Source of the DNA: Doryteuthis pealeii
Taxonomy: Eukaryota; Mollusca; Cephalopoda; Myopsida; Loliginidae
Reading direction: 5' to 3'
NCBI GenBank assembly: GCA_023376005.1
Contig: CM042145.1
Span: forward strand, 59,975,768-60,039,767
DNA: 64,000 bases
Shown: positions 53,831-64,000 of the stretch, one piece after another
Position numbering within the stretch: position 1 is the stretch's first letter
How the letters are laid out: each line of letters starts with the position of its first letter
Made by a program: the position numbers and the translations under genes
The notes under the pieces: generated by a model
Database searches by the model: none
Told to the model about the DNA's origin: nothing
Seen by the model: the letters and a program-made list of their open reading frames with translations, nothing else

Positions 53831-54299
53831 AAGAAGTATACTTGCAGTAAGAAAACTGAGAAGAGAAGCTGAGAAAGTTCTTTAAAAAAACCATTGAATT
53901 TTTGAATTAAACATTACGGAAAGCAAGATAGAAGAATTCATTTCTCTATTTAAATTGTTATTGTTATTTTTCTTCAAGCTGTGAATACAACCCACATTGT
54001 TTATTTACTTTAAACTACTTGTTTTTTTTTTTTTTGTCGTATTTCGTCTATTTTGTCTTCTGTCTCCTATTTCTTTTCCCTGCCACCCTTCTCATCAAAT
54101 GTTGAAGAGAATGCCTAAGAGAAAAAAGCGAAAAAAAAAAACAACTGTCCGACGCCTATGTAAATTAAAACATTGTAAAGACGCTAGTCAGCAGCCCTAA
54201 GGAAAATTGTAGATATTTTCGTTCTGTTAAACCCTTTTCGCTCGTAAGTTCAGTCGGCTTCTTTATCTTAACTTGCCATAACAGGCCAATGGTAAACTT
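53831..54299. other. no gene seen
   Basis: Poly-T at 54023 and an A-rich frame at 53997-54200 without recognisable domain. Confidence 0.5.
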
Positions 54300-54734
54300 G
54301 TTCTTACGTGTATATGTTTCTGGAATCATTTCTAGGTTGTTTTCTCGGATGATTCTACTTTTTTTTTTTTGGGGGGGGGGGGGGCTGGTCTCTCTTGTTT
54401 TAATGAATTAACAAGACTTTGTTGTTTTTCTTTTAGCATTTATTAAAACAACCCAATCTCCAAAACCGCGCAGAGTGAGAAGCGACATCTCGAAAGAACT
54501 TCCCTCGATCAGCAACTGGTTGCAACTAATCTAAAAACTAAAACTTCTGTTTCACGCCTATACTGGCGCGTTTCCGGAATGGGTTAAGCAAAGGTCATTA
54601 CCTATCAATCATAACCATAATGGTTAAGGTAATTTTCCACTCAAACGCCGTTATTTTGTATCTAACGAACCCTGATACAAAAATCATCTAGCTACAGTAC
54701 ATCCATAATTCATAAGTTTATGAACTATGTAACA
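54300..54734 (+). mobile_element. LTR family E, copy 2
   Basis: Matches 57771-58266: GACTTTGTTGTTTTTCTTTT, TTATTAAAACAACCCAATCT, GAGAAGCGACATCTCGAAAG, GGTAATTTTCCACTCAAACG, and the palindromic end CATAATTCATAAG..TTATGAACTATGTAACA. A poly-T/poly-G run lies at 54359-54384. Left end approximate. Confidence 0.55.
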
Positions 54735-55185
54735 TTACAATGTTCAATATGTTTACTTCAAATCTTTTGCAAAACAATTCACTATAAGAAATGTATAATA
54801 ATCTTGATTTAACTCTCACTCACTCTTTTTTCTTTCATTGCTTCTTTTCTTCGATTGAAACATATTAGCATTATCGCTTCCGTGCGCTCACCTCCTCACT
54901 CTATAGTTCCCGTACTCTCTTTATTTCTTTTTTTCATATTACATTTCTTCGATGTAGCATGTCATTTTACTTTACTTTCTTTCTTTGTAACAAAAACATA
55001 AAGGTCCATTATTTAGCTGAGATGACGACACTCATACGAAATAAGAATTCAGCGGATCAGCAACACCAGATAAGCAGGATTTAGATTTTTTTCATCTTGG
55101 AAGTTTTGGATGGTCTCATTTTTATCCAGAGGGTGTTGCAAGATGATAATGGTCGTAACATTAAGGAATAAGAGTATCAATATTT
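54735..55185 (-). mobile_element. Helitron family F, partial reverse copy
   Basis: Blocks from AATGTATAATAATCTTGATT to GTCGTAACATTAAGGAATAA in order. The 3' hairpin end is missing, and the copy directly abuts the end of LTR family E. Confidence 0.75.
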
Positions 55186-55276
55186 AGATTTTCTTACCTT
55201 GTATTTCGGGCAATATGAATGGAATCACCCCAAGGCGACAGAGCTAATCTTACCTTTGAAATTTAAGACCAAACAT

Positions 55277-55530
55277 AGGAAATGGACCGGATGAGCTAAT
55301 TTCAACTTCTGGTCGAAGCTGTTTGCATTTTTATTTGCGCTAATGCCATTAAAAAAGGCATAAACCCTTCTCTTCTCCCACTTCCTAAGCTATAGTAGGT
55401 CGGTTTGGGCTCTTTAATCTTCCAAAGGTTATATGTCTTGGAGAAGGATGTCTCTGAATTCAAATCAGCTTTACTCCACTGGAAATTCATCTTGTCTCGC
55501 ATCCTACCCGTGATGAAGGTTTTTGGTAAA
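55277..55530 (+). mobile_element. SINE family B, diverged copy
   Basis: GAAGCTGTTTGCATTTTTAT, GGGCTCTTTAATCTTCC, TCTTGGAGAAGGATGTCTCT and the tail GTCTCGCATCCTACCCGTGA correspond to the B body in order. Head lost. Confidence 0.7.
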
Positions 55531-56254
55531 TACATAATTTTAAAGTCCCCCCTCATTATATGATAGAAAATCATAAACGGTATTGATTAGTCATATAACG
55601 TAGGTGCAAAGTTATATATACTTTGGATACAAATAACTCCGACGAAGGTTAACGGACAAAACATTTAATATACACAGCACATGGATAACAGTAGATACAA
55701 CGTACATAGTACAAGAGTACATATAAAAAGGGGTACACAAATAAAGATAAAGACACATTCATGAATGATACAGATATACATATATGAGTACAGACATGAG
55801 ACTAGGAATAGTCCATGCTGTGAGGACTTACAGTAATGTAAGGGGGCGGAGCCCCAACGAGAGGGTTTAGATAGTATCTACCCCATGTGGCTCGTAGTTG
55901 CTGAAACAGGCAAAGAGGGTGAAAGGGTTTGAATCCGGCGCTTAAGTACTATGGTGCATCATCAAACTAAAAGGGGCAGACAACTCCACCAGGCGAACAC
56001 AAACTAACGCTACAGTCACATTCTATCATTGCTAAAAAGATACAAATAACAAACCATTCTTGAAATGTATCATTACTTGTGATGAAAAAGTACAGTGTGA
56101 TTGTTCTAAATACTAAGTTGATTAAAATTAATTTATTTTGTATAAAATATTCTTGTTGAAATGTGGTTCTTGAGTTTTACGAAACCGGAAGTTCCTGTTA
56201 CGCCTTTATGTAAGGAAAACGGAAGCACGGTTCCCACCATCTGTCTTTAAAAAG
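55531..56254. other. no gene seen
   Basis: Unclassified with a slightly GC-richer part near 55850-55990. No frame or terminal motif recognised. Confidence 0.5.
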
Positions 56255-56261
56255 ATGATAC

Positions 56262-56262
<1 letters not shown>

Positions 56263-56321
<59 letters not shown>
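56263..56321. repeat. (CT)n microsatellite
   Basis: Uninterrupted CT run. Confidence 0.97.
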
Positions 56322-56324
<3 letters not shown>

Positions 56325-56781
56325 GGGGGCTACTTTCTCACTGCAGTCTGGTGTCGAGTTTTTTACGGTTACTTTTACGAGCAACTGTGGCAACAATGCT
56401 ATATTTCTTCTTGTCAGAATTCGAATTCTTTTGTTGTACGACCTAAAACATTTGTTGAGTTTTATCTCCTCGGGGTAAAATAATGCGACTTCAAAAATTG
56501 ATTTATACCAACTTGTTACGTGTGAATATTAGAAAACCGACAAAATATATAAAAAAACCCCAAAAAAACAACAACAACAAATATATTTTCTCTTGGCAAA
56601 ATTCATACATCAAAATTTGAAGTCTAAGAACAAAATATAATAAAAGCATTATATCATAATTACATGTGATATAATAAATCTGTTTGGCAGACACATATGA
56701 GAATTACAATATGTGATAAATATATATATATGTATAATAGACACTACAAAAAAATAGACGTTTGTGTTGACAATGGTGAGT
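56322..56781. other. no gene seen
   Basis: AT-rich unclassified sequence. A 63-codon minus-strand frame is hydrophobic and unremarkable. Confidence 0.5.
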
Positions 56782-56791
56782 GAAAATCTTG

Positions 56792-57391
56792 TATTTTTGT
56801 TTGTTTTTTTTTTTTTTTTTTTTTACGGCATATCAACCTCAGTGGGTCATTTAATGCCGATAAAGTTTTGAAATAAATCAATTCTTAATGGATAATACAA
56901 TTTTTTTATAAATACATTTTTCTATTTAACCCATAGATGGGAACCTAACAGGTACTACCACTCCGGGTCAGAGTCGACCAGGGAGCAATGGTGATGAAGG
57001 GGTGCTCCACATTCCCCAAACCTCCAAAACTGGAACCTCACCATCAGATAGAGTTTAACGTCATTCCCAGGACATGTAAACCCTCAGTCACCGCCTTCTA
57101 GCACCCATATGTTGGGGCTTGCCATAAAGGCAATAGAGTTAGGAAAATTATATAGGTGCTAGGGCTGGACGTGACTAGCCGATTGATCGGAGGGGGCCTT
57201 TCCGACCGCCCGTCTAGCCCAAGATAGAGCCAAAGTGGAGTATTGCAAGTCATGAACTGCTCATCCACCTGGGCTCTATCCTTAAGCATCACGGGTCGCC
57301 ACCCACGGCCAACAGGTGGCCACATTGGGGGAGTCTTATCCCTCTGCAGAGGTGCAGTCGGTGCATTCTAACGCCCCAGCCGACAGGGCGG
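56792..57391 (-). mobile_element. Family C retroposon, recent full-length reverse copy
   Basis: Almost identical to 5834-6439. It is flanked by GAAAATCTTG at 56782-56791 and 57392-57401, a 10 bp target duplication. The tail on the minus strand is ATGCCGT followed by a long A run and CAAAC units. The A-tail and target duplication show LINE-type retroposition. Confidence 0.88.
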
Positions 57392-57401
57392 GAAAATCTT
57401 G

Positions 57402-57770
57402 GTGTGCGATTGAAAATTGAATTATTGAATAAACAGAGCCAGTGTCTAGAAACTGTTTTTAAAAAGTACACAGAATACCTTTGTAGGTATATGCTATTGT
57501 TTATGAAGAGCGGTAGTTCTTTGAGTTTGTATAATGCCGTACCTTATCTTGAATTTCTAGTTAAAGTTCACATTCAGCTTTTAGCTTGTCAACATCGTTA
57601 TCTTGTCCTTCATCCTTCACATAACTGAATTAACTTTTCTTTTTTATGTTAGTGGTTGCAAAAATTGGATTCTGACGAAAACCTTGCCGAAATAAGCTAG
57701 ATGGGAACGACACGAGAATACATCGTGCTGTTTTGAAATCTTGAAAGCAGGACTCTACTCATTATATCCC
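57402..57770. other. no gene seen
   Basis: A 74-codon frame at 57404-57628 has average composition but no start context, repeat match or domain that I recognise. Confidence 0.45.
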
Positions 57771-58266
57771 TGTTCTACATATCGGGTATACAAAGGGCGA
57801 GTGAAAGAGACACAGTAGAGAGGATGATGAAGGGATGATAGATCGGTTCTTATTTGTTCTCTTGACTATCTACTTTATCAGTCGTCATCTTCTCTTGTTG
57901 GATCTGCTGTTAGGCTGACTTCTTCTTTCTAGTTGGGCTGGGTATCTATGCATTCTTATTTGTTGATTAATAAAGCAATACTTTGTTGTTTTCTATTTAA
58001 CTTTTATTAAAACAACCCCAGCCCAGGACCGCGTGGATTGAGAAGCGGCATCTGGAAAGAACGATAAACAACTGGTCGCTACTGACTAAAACTGCCTCAC
58101 GCTTCTACTGGAGCGTTTTTAGGGGATCAAGCGGATATGATCACTTTTCTTTCGTCGGCAACGGTAATTTTCCACTTAACTCCCTCCGATTTGAATTTTC
58201 TAACGAACTCAAAATTTATGCCACACTATTTACATAATTCATAAGCTACCTATGAATTAGGTAACA
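57771..58266 (+). mobile_element. LTR family E, copy 3
   Basis: Begins TGTTCTACATATCGGGTATA and contains TTAGGCTGACTTCTTCTTTC, a polyadenylation signal in GATTAATAAAGC, TTTTGTTGTTTTC-type and AAAACAACCCC blocks. It ends with a palindrome, CATAATTCATAAGC..ATGAATTAGGTAACA. It gives the clearest limits of the family, about 496 bp, though no target duplication was found. Confidence 0.6.
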
Positions 58267-58299
58267 TGCTATAAAACAGCTGTACGGCCAATTACCTTC

Positions 58300-58565
58300 T
58301 ATTTCATATAACATCCAAGTGAGGAAGACCAGATATGGTAGGGGACTAAGAACGAACTCATAAGCGACGTTCTCCTATGGACACATAAACGTGGACTCTC
58401 CAGTATTGACCAACCAACAAAAACTTACATTTATCACCGCTGTGTGGGCATTGGATACTAACTAGAGGACTGGGCGAAAACGATGGCCAATAGGGAATGG
58501 GTAGCGAGAGACAGTCAAATTAATCCGTGCAGTCAGTAATGATGATGGTGATGATGATGATGTAT
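58300..58565 (+). mobile_element. possible LINE 3' end with (GAT)n tail
   Basis: Interrupted frames give EDWAKTMANREWVARDSQIN near 58468-58530, which resembles the end of LINE reverse transcriptases (a W-x-D/N-R-x-x-W pattern). A GATGATGAT tail follows. Weak evidence only. Confidence 0.3.
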
Positions 58566-58647
58566 AATGAACTTTTTTTTTTTTTCTCTACAGTATCGCC
58601 GAAGAATACGTACACCCAGACCAATGTTTTTATGAACATTAAGCACC

Positions 58648-59062
58648 AGGAGGCGCCTGTCGAGTAATGGTTATCATCGTAGGAAATGGACACGGTGGCA
58701 CTAGTGCAAATCCTGGACGAGACTGGTGGCATTTCACATAGCTCTAATACCCTTGGGAAAGGAAGGTATTTACACAACCCGTTCACCTTGTGTAGGATAT
58801 GACACAAAGTCGCAAGAAGGTACCCAGTGAGGATCTAACTCGCTATTCAGAAATAACGGAACTGCGAGACTATTTTGCTACCCATTACACCACGATTGGA
58901 CGCCCTACCCTTGGGAAAAGAATACATCAAACTATTCTATGTGTAAATACTAGGACGGACTGGAATTCTTAAACTTGATATGATAACCGCTATAGGAGAA
59001 AGAAAATTCGGAATTTAAACCTGTTAAACTGCGCTTAAAATTTGACCTTGTATCGCTACCTG
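58648..59062 (+). mobile_element. SINE family B, split by another SINE
   Basis: 58648-58761 holds the head and first part of the body (GAGTAATGGTTATCATCGTA, GCAAATCCTGGACGAGAC, AATACCCTTGGGAAAG). 58907-59062 holds the rest (ACTAGGACGGACTGGAATTC, TTAAACCTGTTAAACTGCGC). The interruption is the 58762-58906 element. Confidence 0.82.
58762..58906 (-). mobile_element. SINE family H, 145 bp, tRNA-derived, inserted in SINE B
   Basis: On the minus strand the head GGCGTCCAATCGTGGTGTAA with A box TGGTGTAATGGGTAG and B-box-like GAGTTAGATCC suggests a tRNA origin. The tail ends near GGTTGTGTAAATACC. It is flanked by ACCCTTGGGAAAG (58749-58761) and ACCCTTGGGAAAAG (58907-58920), a target duplication of 12-13 bp. 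Only one copy of this SINE was found in the window. Confidence 0.78.
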
Positions 59063-59396
59063 TGTTACATAATCTATGCGGTTGCGTAAGATTATCGTCA
59101 ATCCCCTGTATTTCTAGAGGGATGGCCCTTTTCATATCACGGGCGGGACTTTCCATGGAATAGTACAGAAAGCCCGCGAAAATACGTGAAGTCACGTGGG
59201 ACCTGGTTGAGTCCTCAAGTTTTCAGTTGGACGTCAGGCAGTGATGTTGTCCTGCCTTAACTGTAACTCACTCTGCATACGTGCGCTATGTTAGTCAGAT
59301 ATTTAGTTACATGAAATGTATAGTTAAGGAAATAAAAAGCTGAAGAAATTAACATGGTGTTGTGGTTGGTGAAAGTCTTGGTAACAACACTGATTA
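59063..59396 (+). mobile_element. LTR, TGTTAC...GTAACA, 334 bp
   Basis: Starts TGTTACATAATCTATGCGG and ends CTTGGTAACA. A polyadenylation signal lies in AGGAAATAAAAAGC at about 59330. The following sequence (GACGAAGTCAAGACGATAGA, GAAGAGACGTCAGAAGAGAC) resembles the leader of LTR family D at 37900-38030, so this is placed with that family. Confidence 0.5.
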
Positions 59397-59484
59397 AGAA
59401 GAAGAAATGAGTTAAGACCACTAAGACGAAGTCAAGACGATAGAAGAGACGTCAGAAGAGACGGAAGATAGAAAAGACGTTAGT

Positions 59485-59780
59485 ATGCATTTTCATAGTA
59501 AAAATCATTTCCAATGCATTTTTATAGTAAAAATCATTTTAGTAAAATCATTTCCAATGTAGGTAAAAATCATTTCCAATGCATTTTCATAGTAAAAATC
59601 ATTTCTAATTCATTTTTATAGTTTCCCAATGCATTTTTATAGTAAAAAATCATTTCCAATGCATTTTTATAGTAAAAATCATTTCTAATTCATTTTTATA
59701 GTCCAATGCTGCATTTTATAGTAAAAATCATTTCTAATTCATTTTTATAGTAAAAATCATTCCCAATGCATTTTTAGATA
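59485..59780. repeat. minisatellite, unit about 29 bp
   Basis: Around nine irregular units of the type GCATTTTTATAGTAAAAATC plus ATTTCCAAT or ATTTCTAATT. Flanked on both sides by GATAGAAAA(A)GACGT, suggesting that the array expanded within the D-type leader. Confidence 0.9.
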
Positions 59781-59959
59781 GAAAAAGACGTCAGAATTTT
59801 TTCTTCTAGTCTAACATTAAACAAAAAAAAAGGAAATTATTAAGAATTATTTATTAGAAAACTGTGTTATATATTGTACAAAGGGAAATATGAATTCCCG
59901 GTTTTATTAAACAAAGAAGTTTTTAACACCTGCCTGTTATCAGATCAAGAGATAAAAAT

Positions 59960-60315
59960 ACGTGGGTGTAGCTATGAAGATAAAAGAACCGAGAGGGCTT
60001 CAGACAGGTCAGTCGTCAGAGTCCCGGGAGGAGAGAGTGAGGGATCGGAGTCAGTAGTCGGCCGAGCGGGACCTCGTATAGTTGGTGTCGGAAAAGCTAG
60101 CGTTAATATTTACCAACTGAAAAAGCTTGTCGCCCAGAAATTTAATCGAAGGACCGAAAGTGTAAAGACTGAATATATTGATTAAACTGACCCTCTCTTT
60201 CGAAGTTAAGAAGCTTGAATTTATTCAATAAACTTCTGGAGGATAACTTTGGTGTTATTGTCATCCCTTACAACGAAGATAAAACTATTGCAATTTAGTA
60301 CAGTGACGACGCGCT
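59960..60315 (+). mobile_element. LTR family K, copy 2
   Basis: GCCGAGCGGGACCTCGTATA, AAAGCTAGCGTTAATATTTA, CAATAAACTTCTGGAGG (polyadenylation signal) and the end GCAATTTAGTACAGTGAC match 23560-23885 closely. Of the two copies this one keeps the cleaner 3' part. The 103-codon frame at 59874-60185 runs across it and is not considered a gene. Confidence 0.65.
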
Positions 60316-60879
60316 ATGCAACAACTGTAGAGCGGTGAAACTCTGCAACCGAAAATATATAAATGAATTCTGATATCTTTGGTATCAAAGAAAATAGACT
60401 ATGTTTTTTTTTTTTAATTCTAGGTGTGTACTTATTTTGGTACTATGATGAATATGTTCACCCATATAGTCATCATGATCTTCAAGTCATGTTGACGGTA
60501 CGGATTTCCATGACCCCCTCTCGCAACTCATCCCTAATGGCCATTGCACCTGGCAACTTCTCCGCACGGCATCCAGTGTCTGCATGTATATATATCCGTG
60601 TACACGGTAGAATGTTATTTATGAGTTTGTCCATACTTAACCAGCCCTGTTTAGCATGTTTTGTTCGTCTTTCTTTGATGGTTTTTGTGATAAGAGGTAA
60701 ATGCTCGTAAAGCTTTATTGTTTTTTTTTTTGTTTTTTTTTTTGGTGGGGTGCTGCTTATTTTATTTGTTCAAGACAACATGCATCATCATTGTGTAGTT
60801 TCAATATAGCCTTACTCATGATAAGAAACAGATGCAGGGTTGTTTTTAGTACTCGCAATTTTGATCCAATGTTACAAGA
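60316..60879. other. no established gene; minus-strand open frame of about 70 codons
   Basis: On the minus strand from about 60692 to 60490 an open frame includes KERRTKHAKQGWLSMDKLIN and GCRAEKLPGAMAIRDELREG and stops with TGA. Composition looks protein-like, but the upstream flank is poly-A, not a splice acceptor, and I recognise no family. A plus-strand frame of 115 codons overlaps it. Confidence 0.3.
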
Positions 60880-61138
60880 GGCGCTTGGTCTAATTGTTAT
60901 TCTCATAGTAACTGGATTGGCACCCTGGGCTCAAATTCTGGACGAGGCTGTTTACATTTCACGTCACACTAATACCCCTGGGAAAACTATGCATCCAACT
61001 ATTCTCCCTCAGCCATGGGTTAATAAGGTATTCTAGTCTCTTTAACGTTGGTTAAGTAACCATTCTAGGAGAAGGAAAACTGTTAAACTCCGCTTTAGAA
61101 TGTGTCATGTGTCACATACAACACATGTGGAGGGGTTG
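60880..61138 (+). mobile_element. SINE family B, full copy with losses
   Basis: CTGGGCTCAAATTCTGGACG (B box), GAGGCTGTTTACATTTCACG, CTTTAACGTTGGTTAAGTAA and the tail TGTGTCACATACAACACATG then TGGAGG. The A-box region is poor. Confidence 0.8.
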
Positions 61139-62194
61139 TTAAATATAGGTTATTGTAAAGTAACTCCGTATTTAAAAAATATTTTAATTTATTTCTGAGT
61201 CATTATTTTTACATCAGATGAATATAATAAGCACACATTTAACATGGGTTTTATTCAAAATTCTATATCAGCACCAGCATTTGGTTCCAGCTTCTATCTG
61301 GGCACGCTCTTTTAGAGTTAAAAGTCCAGACATCTTTATAGAGCTTTGAATTTTAAAACAAAATAATTAATCTCAGAAGAAAAACAATACAGATGCCATA
61401 GGAACGGGTATTAAAGAATTATGAAAAGTTTTACTACATATTAAAAAACGTAAATAGTTTAAAATAGAAATAGAGAGTTACGTTTCAATCACCTTGTAGA
61501 TTGTTGTATCCGAGATGTAGGAATAACGGAAATGATAATAAAAACAGGGAAATTGTTAATAATAACAATACTTGTTTTATTTATTCTTCACTGACAGGGA
61601 ATACAGTGGATGGATTTGGATTAGAGTTCTAGCTTGATGTTCGATACAAGTGTGTCACCTGCTCGGTTCTGATCTCTCTGTGCAGTCTGTTTCCCCCTCC
61701 TCTTTCGAGAGTCCGGTTCGAATCGTTAGGGGGAGATAACTCTCCCTAACATAGATAATCCAATATTACAAGTTTCTACAATTTTTCTGAATCTGTTGTT
61801 TTCTTTATGTTTTCAATATACTACGTTGTTGACTTTGTCTAGACTCATTTTTAAAGTTAAGATACTGAATATGCCATTGTATTCCTAAATTGTTTTGATA
61901 TCTATTCGCCAAATGTCAACATTATATTTCTACCTAACATATGTCCGATTTTTAAAGCCATTCACAGTATTTTTCGTGCTTTGTTCGTAGAAAAGTTTTT
62001 CAAGAACGACAAATTGAATCAAGATGAACGGACTATAGCGAAACTGATTAGAACAATCTTATTTCAAATAGCACACGATAGGGATTTTCTCAAGGCGATT
62101 TTTACACAGAATTAGGAGTTATCATGAATGTGTGGTTTCAATTCATACAACCTTATAGGACAATAGAATAGTTAGCCTTATATATTTGATAATA
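61139..62194. other. no gene seen
   Basis: AT-rich unclassified sequence. No terminal motif or conserved frame found. Confidence 0.5.
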
Positions 62195-62779
62195 CTGAGA
62201 AGATTCTGTTGAAAATGATTGTGCTGTTAATAATGGTTTCAAACCATTATTAACAGCACAATCATTTTCAACAAAATATACAAAAAAACTAATAGGCAAT
62301 ACTGATAAAACTTGGCTCTCTTTGATAGACTATCACCCTATCGTCCCCACCATTTACGGCCTTCCTAAAACACACAAACCAGGGATTCCATTAAGACCTA
62401 TAATTTCGGGAATTGGAACCGCCCCTCACAAAATTGCTAAATCTCTTGCTAAAATATAAACCCCCCTTTTAGGTACAGTTAGCAAATCTCACATAAAAAA
62501 TTCGAATAGTTTAATGGAAAAAAATAGAAATATAAACATGTACAAAAATGTTTAGCAAGCTTAGATATCAAATCCCTTTATACTAGTATCCCGGTTGACA
62601 AATGCATTACTTGTCTAGAAAACCATTTCAACAAAATTAACACCTCTTTTCCATTACCCACTAACAAGATAATCCAAATTTGCAGACTTTGCACTAGGAA
62701 TTGCTTTTTCCAATACAACGGAACCTTTTACAAACAGAAGTTCTAGTTGCCTATGGGGTCACCTCTGAGAAGATTCTGT
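62195..62779 (+). mobile_element. Penelope-like element fragment with target duplication and 5' palindrome
   Basis: Between CTGAGAAGATTCTGT at 62195-62209 and at 62765-62779 (exact 15 bp duplication) lies a reverse transcriptase fragment. Motifs read YGLPKTHKPGIPLRPIISG at about 62353-62410, then, after a stop and a frameshift, LASLDIKSLYTSIPV near 62560, and CFFQYNGTFYKQKF..LPMGSPL at the end. This order (LPKTHK, LRPI, LD..SLYTSIP, MGSPL) is characteristic of Penelope-like reverse transcriptases. The 5' end is a perfect palindrome, 62208-62239 against 62241-62272. The insert stops inside the reverse transcriptase, and no GIY-YIG endonuclease is present. Confidence 0.82.
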
Positions 62780-63104
62780 AACATTCCAATCTCTGAGAAA
62801 GGAAGAATTGAAAAAAAAAAAAAAGAAAAGAGATCAACTATTTTGTTTTTCGAATTATAAACCTGAAGTATATAGACAGGATTGGTTGAAAGTTTGTGAC
62901 AGCAAATAATCTTTAAGGTGTTAACAAACTTATTTTATTTAGTAATACTTATTTTTTGCTCACAAATACTTTGCTAACAGGACAGGGATTTATAGTTTCG
63001 AGTATTCCTATCTAATACTAATAATCTAAAACATCTATCTTATCGATAGATGCTGACCAGCACTCTGGATAATTATTTTATGTTGCTGTGATAAATGACA
63101 ATTA
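62780..63104. other. no gene seen
   Basis: AT-rich sequence with a poly-A stretch near 62810. Confidence 0.5.
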
Positions 63105-63270
63105 AGTGGTCCCTCCAAATAGCCCATAGCTTCCTCCCCAAAATGGGGGTCAGGTTATGCCACTAAACTGCATCTGATTATGGAGTATCCCTTCATTGCT
63201 ATTACTTCAAGATCAACTTTGATCCCTAGTGTTAGTACCCGCGAGTCCCACCTATGGGTAAGATAAAAAA
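63105..63270 (+). mobile_element. Family C fragment
   Basis: GCCACTAAACTGCATCTGAT, GGAGTATCCCTTCATTGCTA, AGATCAACTTTGATCCC and GTCCCACCTATGGGTAAGAT follow the family C central blocks. Truncated at both ends. Confidence 0.65.
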
Positions 63271-63288
63271 GTTTAAAAAAAGTCGACG

Positions 63289-63524
63289 GGGCGGCCTAAA
63301 GTCGGTATCAGCCAGTCAGCGAGGGAGTCTATCATCTTTTCAATAGCGCTAGACCAAGGAGATTGTTTTAGCATCTGAGGTGGAGCGCCACACCTACCAT
63401 CATTTCCTTACTTTACCGCATAGATCCCTGTGCTACTCATACGCTGAGTTGGCGAGGACCGGTATCGAACTAGGAACCTTGTGGTTTCTAGCCGAACGCT
63501 CTACCGACTGAGCTAACCCGACCT
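63289..63524 (-). mobile_element. SINE family G, tRNA-derived, best copy
   Basis: On the minus strand AGGTCGGGTTAGCTCAGTCG starts a tRNA-like head with A box TAGCTCAGTCGG and B box GTTCGATACC, 70 bp or so in total. A body follows (AGCACAGGGATCTATGCGGT, AGGTGTGGCGCTCCACCTCA) and the end is CTGGCTGATACCGACTTTAG. Full homology with 9973-10203. A true tRNA is unlikely because the body is shared. Confidence 0.85.
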
Positions 63525-64000
63525 CTCATGGGTAAGATAGATATATTTATTCATATTCGATTGAAATTCTTAATTCTATAAAACAATAAATTATTTGTAT
63601 CAAGAATTGTAATGCCATTTTTGGTTGGATCTTACCTGTATGCAAAGGATACAGTCAGTCTATTCTAACCCTCGCCGACAGAATAAAGTTAAACTTTAAG
63701 ATATAATCGATGACTAGAAAAGTTCTATCGAGGACATTTTCACGATTAAAAGATTCCTTTAATGTTGAAAATATTGTTTTGTTTTTATTTTATTTTTGTT
63801 ATTCTTTCTTTATAAGAGTACACGTAGACAATTAGAAACTTAACATGTTTTTTTTTAATTTCTAAAGATATTTGAAGACGATTTTTTAACTTGATGTTTT
63901 AGACTTCTAAAGACATTTGAAGGACTGCAAGTGTTTGTTTCTACTCGAATAATATTTTTTTCCTTTTACTATAATAATAATTCACTTGCACGTATTCCTG
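63525..64000. other. no gene; family C scrap
   Basis: 63640-63690 (CAGTCAGTCTATTCTAACCC, TCGCCGACAG) resembles the start of family C in reverse. The remainder is AT-rich without a frame. Confidence 0.45.

Noticed and set aside
59874..60185. 103-codon frame over 59.9-60.2 kb
   Set aside because: It spans LTR family K, which recurs at 23.5 kb without an equivalent frame.
63425..63524. possible tRNA gene on the minus strand with good A and B boxes
   Set aside because: The tRNA-like part continues into a body shared with 9973-10203, so it is a SINE head and not a tRNA gene.
1..64000. cephalopod origin
   Set aside because: The high load of (TA)n, SINEs and Helitrons first suggested it, but I found no copy of the SINE family I associate with those genomes, so I leave the phylum open.

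Overview
This window looks like intergenic or intronic DNA from the nuclear genome of an animal. It is AT-rich, full of long (TA)n, (CT)n, (CA)n and (TAA)n microsatellites, and dominated by decayed transposable elements. There are no bacterial-type operons, no rRNA genes, no intact tRNA gene and no long open reading frame: the longest frames are under 150 codons, and most are microsatellite or repeat translations. The mix of Helitrons, mariner-type elements, an RLE-type LINE with a (TAA)n tail, an RTE-type LINE, a Penelope-like element, LTRs and several tRNA-derived SINEs fits an invertebrate metazoan. I could not fix the phylum from sequence alone.

Layout. 0-5 kb: a hAT-like foldback element, a Helitron, and nested copies of an unclassified roughly 600 bp retroposon here called family C. 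5.7-6.8 kb: a mariner with a transposase remnant, broken by a family C insertion with a 13 bp target duplication. 7.6-8.0 kb: a near-perfect palindrome of about 290 bp next to (TA)n. 9.6-15 kb: SINEs, Helitron family F pieces, and a 250 bp inverted duplication in which one arm carries a precisely dated solo LTR. 15-19.5 kb: a dense field of (TA)n tracts separated by short inverted repeats. 19.8-22 kb: a TIR element with 8 bp target duplications and a textbook short Helitron. 22-33 kb: SINEs, LTR pieces and a three-layer nest of Helitrons and an LTR. 35-38 kb: a Tc/mariner-like MITE and a cluster of LTR leaders carrying splice-donor-like ends. 40.8-41.2 kb: a foldback MITE. 42.4-46.1 kb: a head-to-tail array of seven 5'-truncated R2/R4-type LINE copies, each in or next to (TAA)n. 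46.4-46.6 kb: the only plausible host coding segment, a possible terminal exon on the minus strand. 47-60 kb: more SINE, family C, Helitron and LTR copies, plus an RTE-type LINE 3' end with an inverted 5' part. 62.2-62.8 kb: a Penelope-like reverse transcriptase fragment framed by a 15 bp target duplication.

No set of genes here works together. The story is one of successive insertions, and relative order can be read at several nests: C into C, C into mariner, Helitron into Helitron, SINE into SINE, LTR into an inverted duplication, and a Helitron into the (TAA)n of the LINE array. Element identities rest on terminal motifs, target duplications, repeated copies within this window and short protein motifs. 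No database search was possible, so family names are provisional. I call repeated families by letters: B, G and H are SINEs; C is an unclassified retroposon; A and F are Helitrons; D, E and K are LTRs; J is the palindrome.
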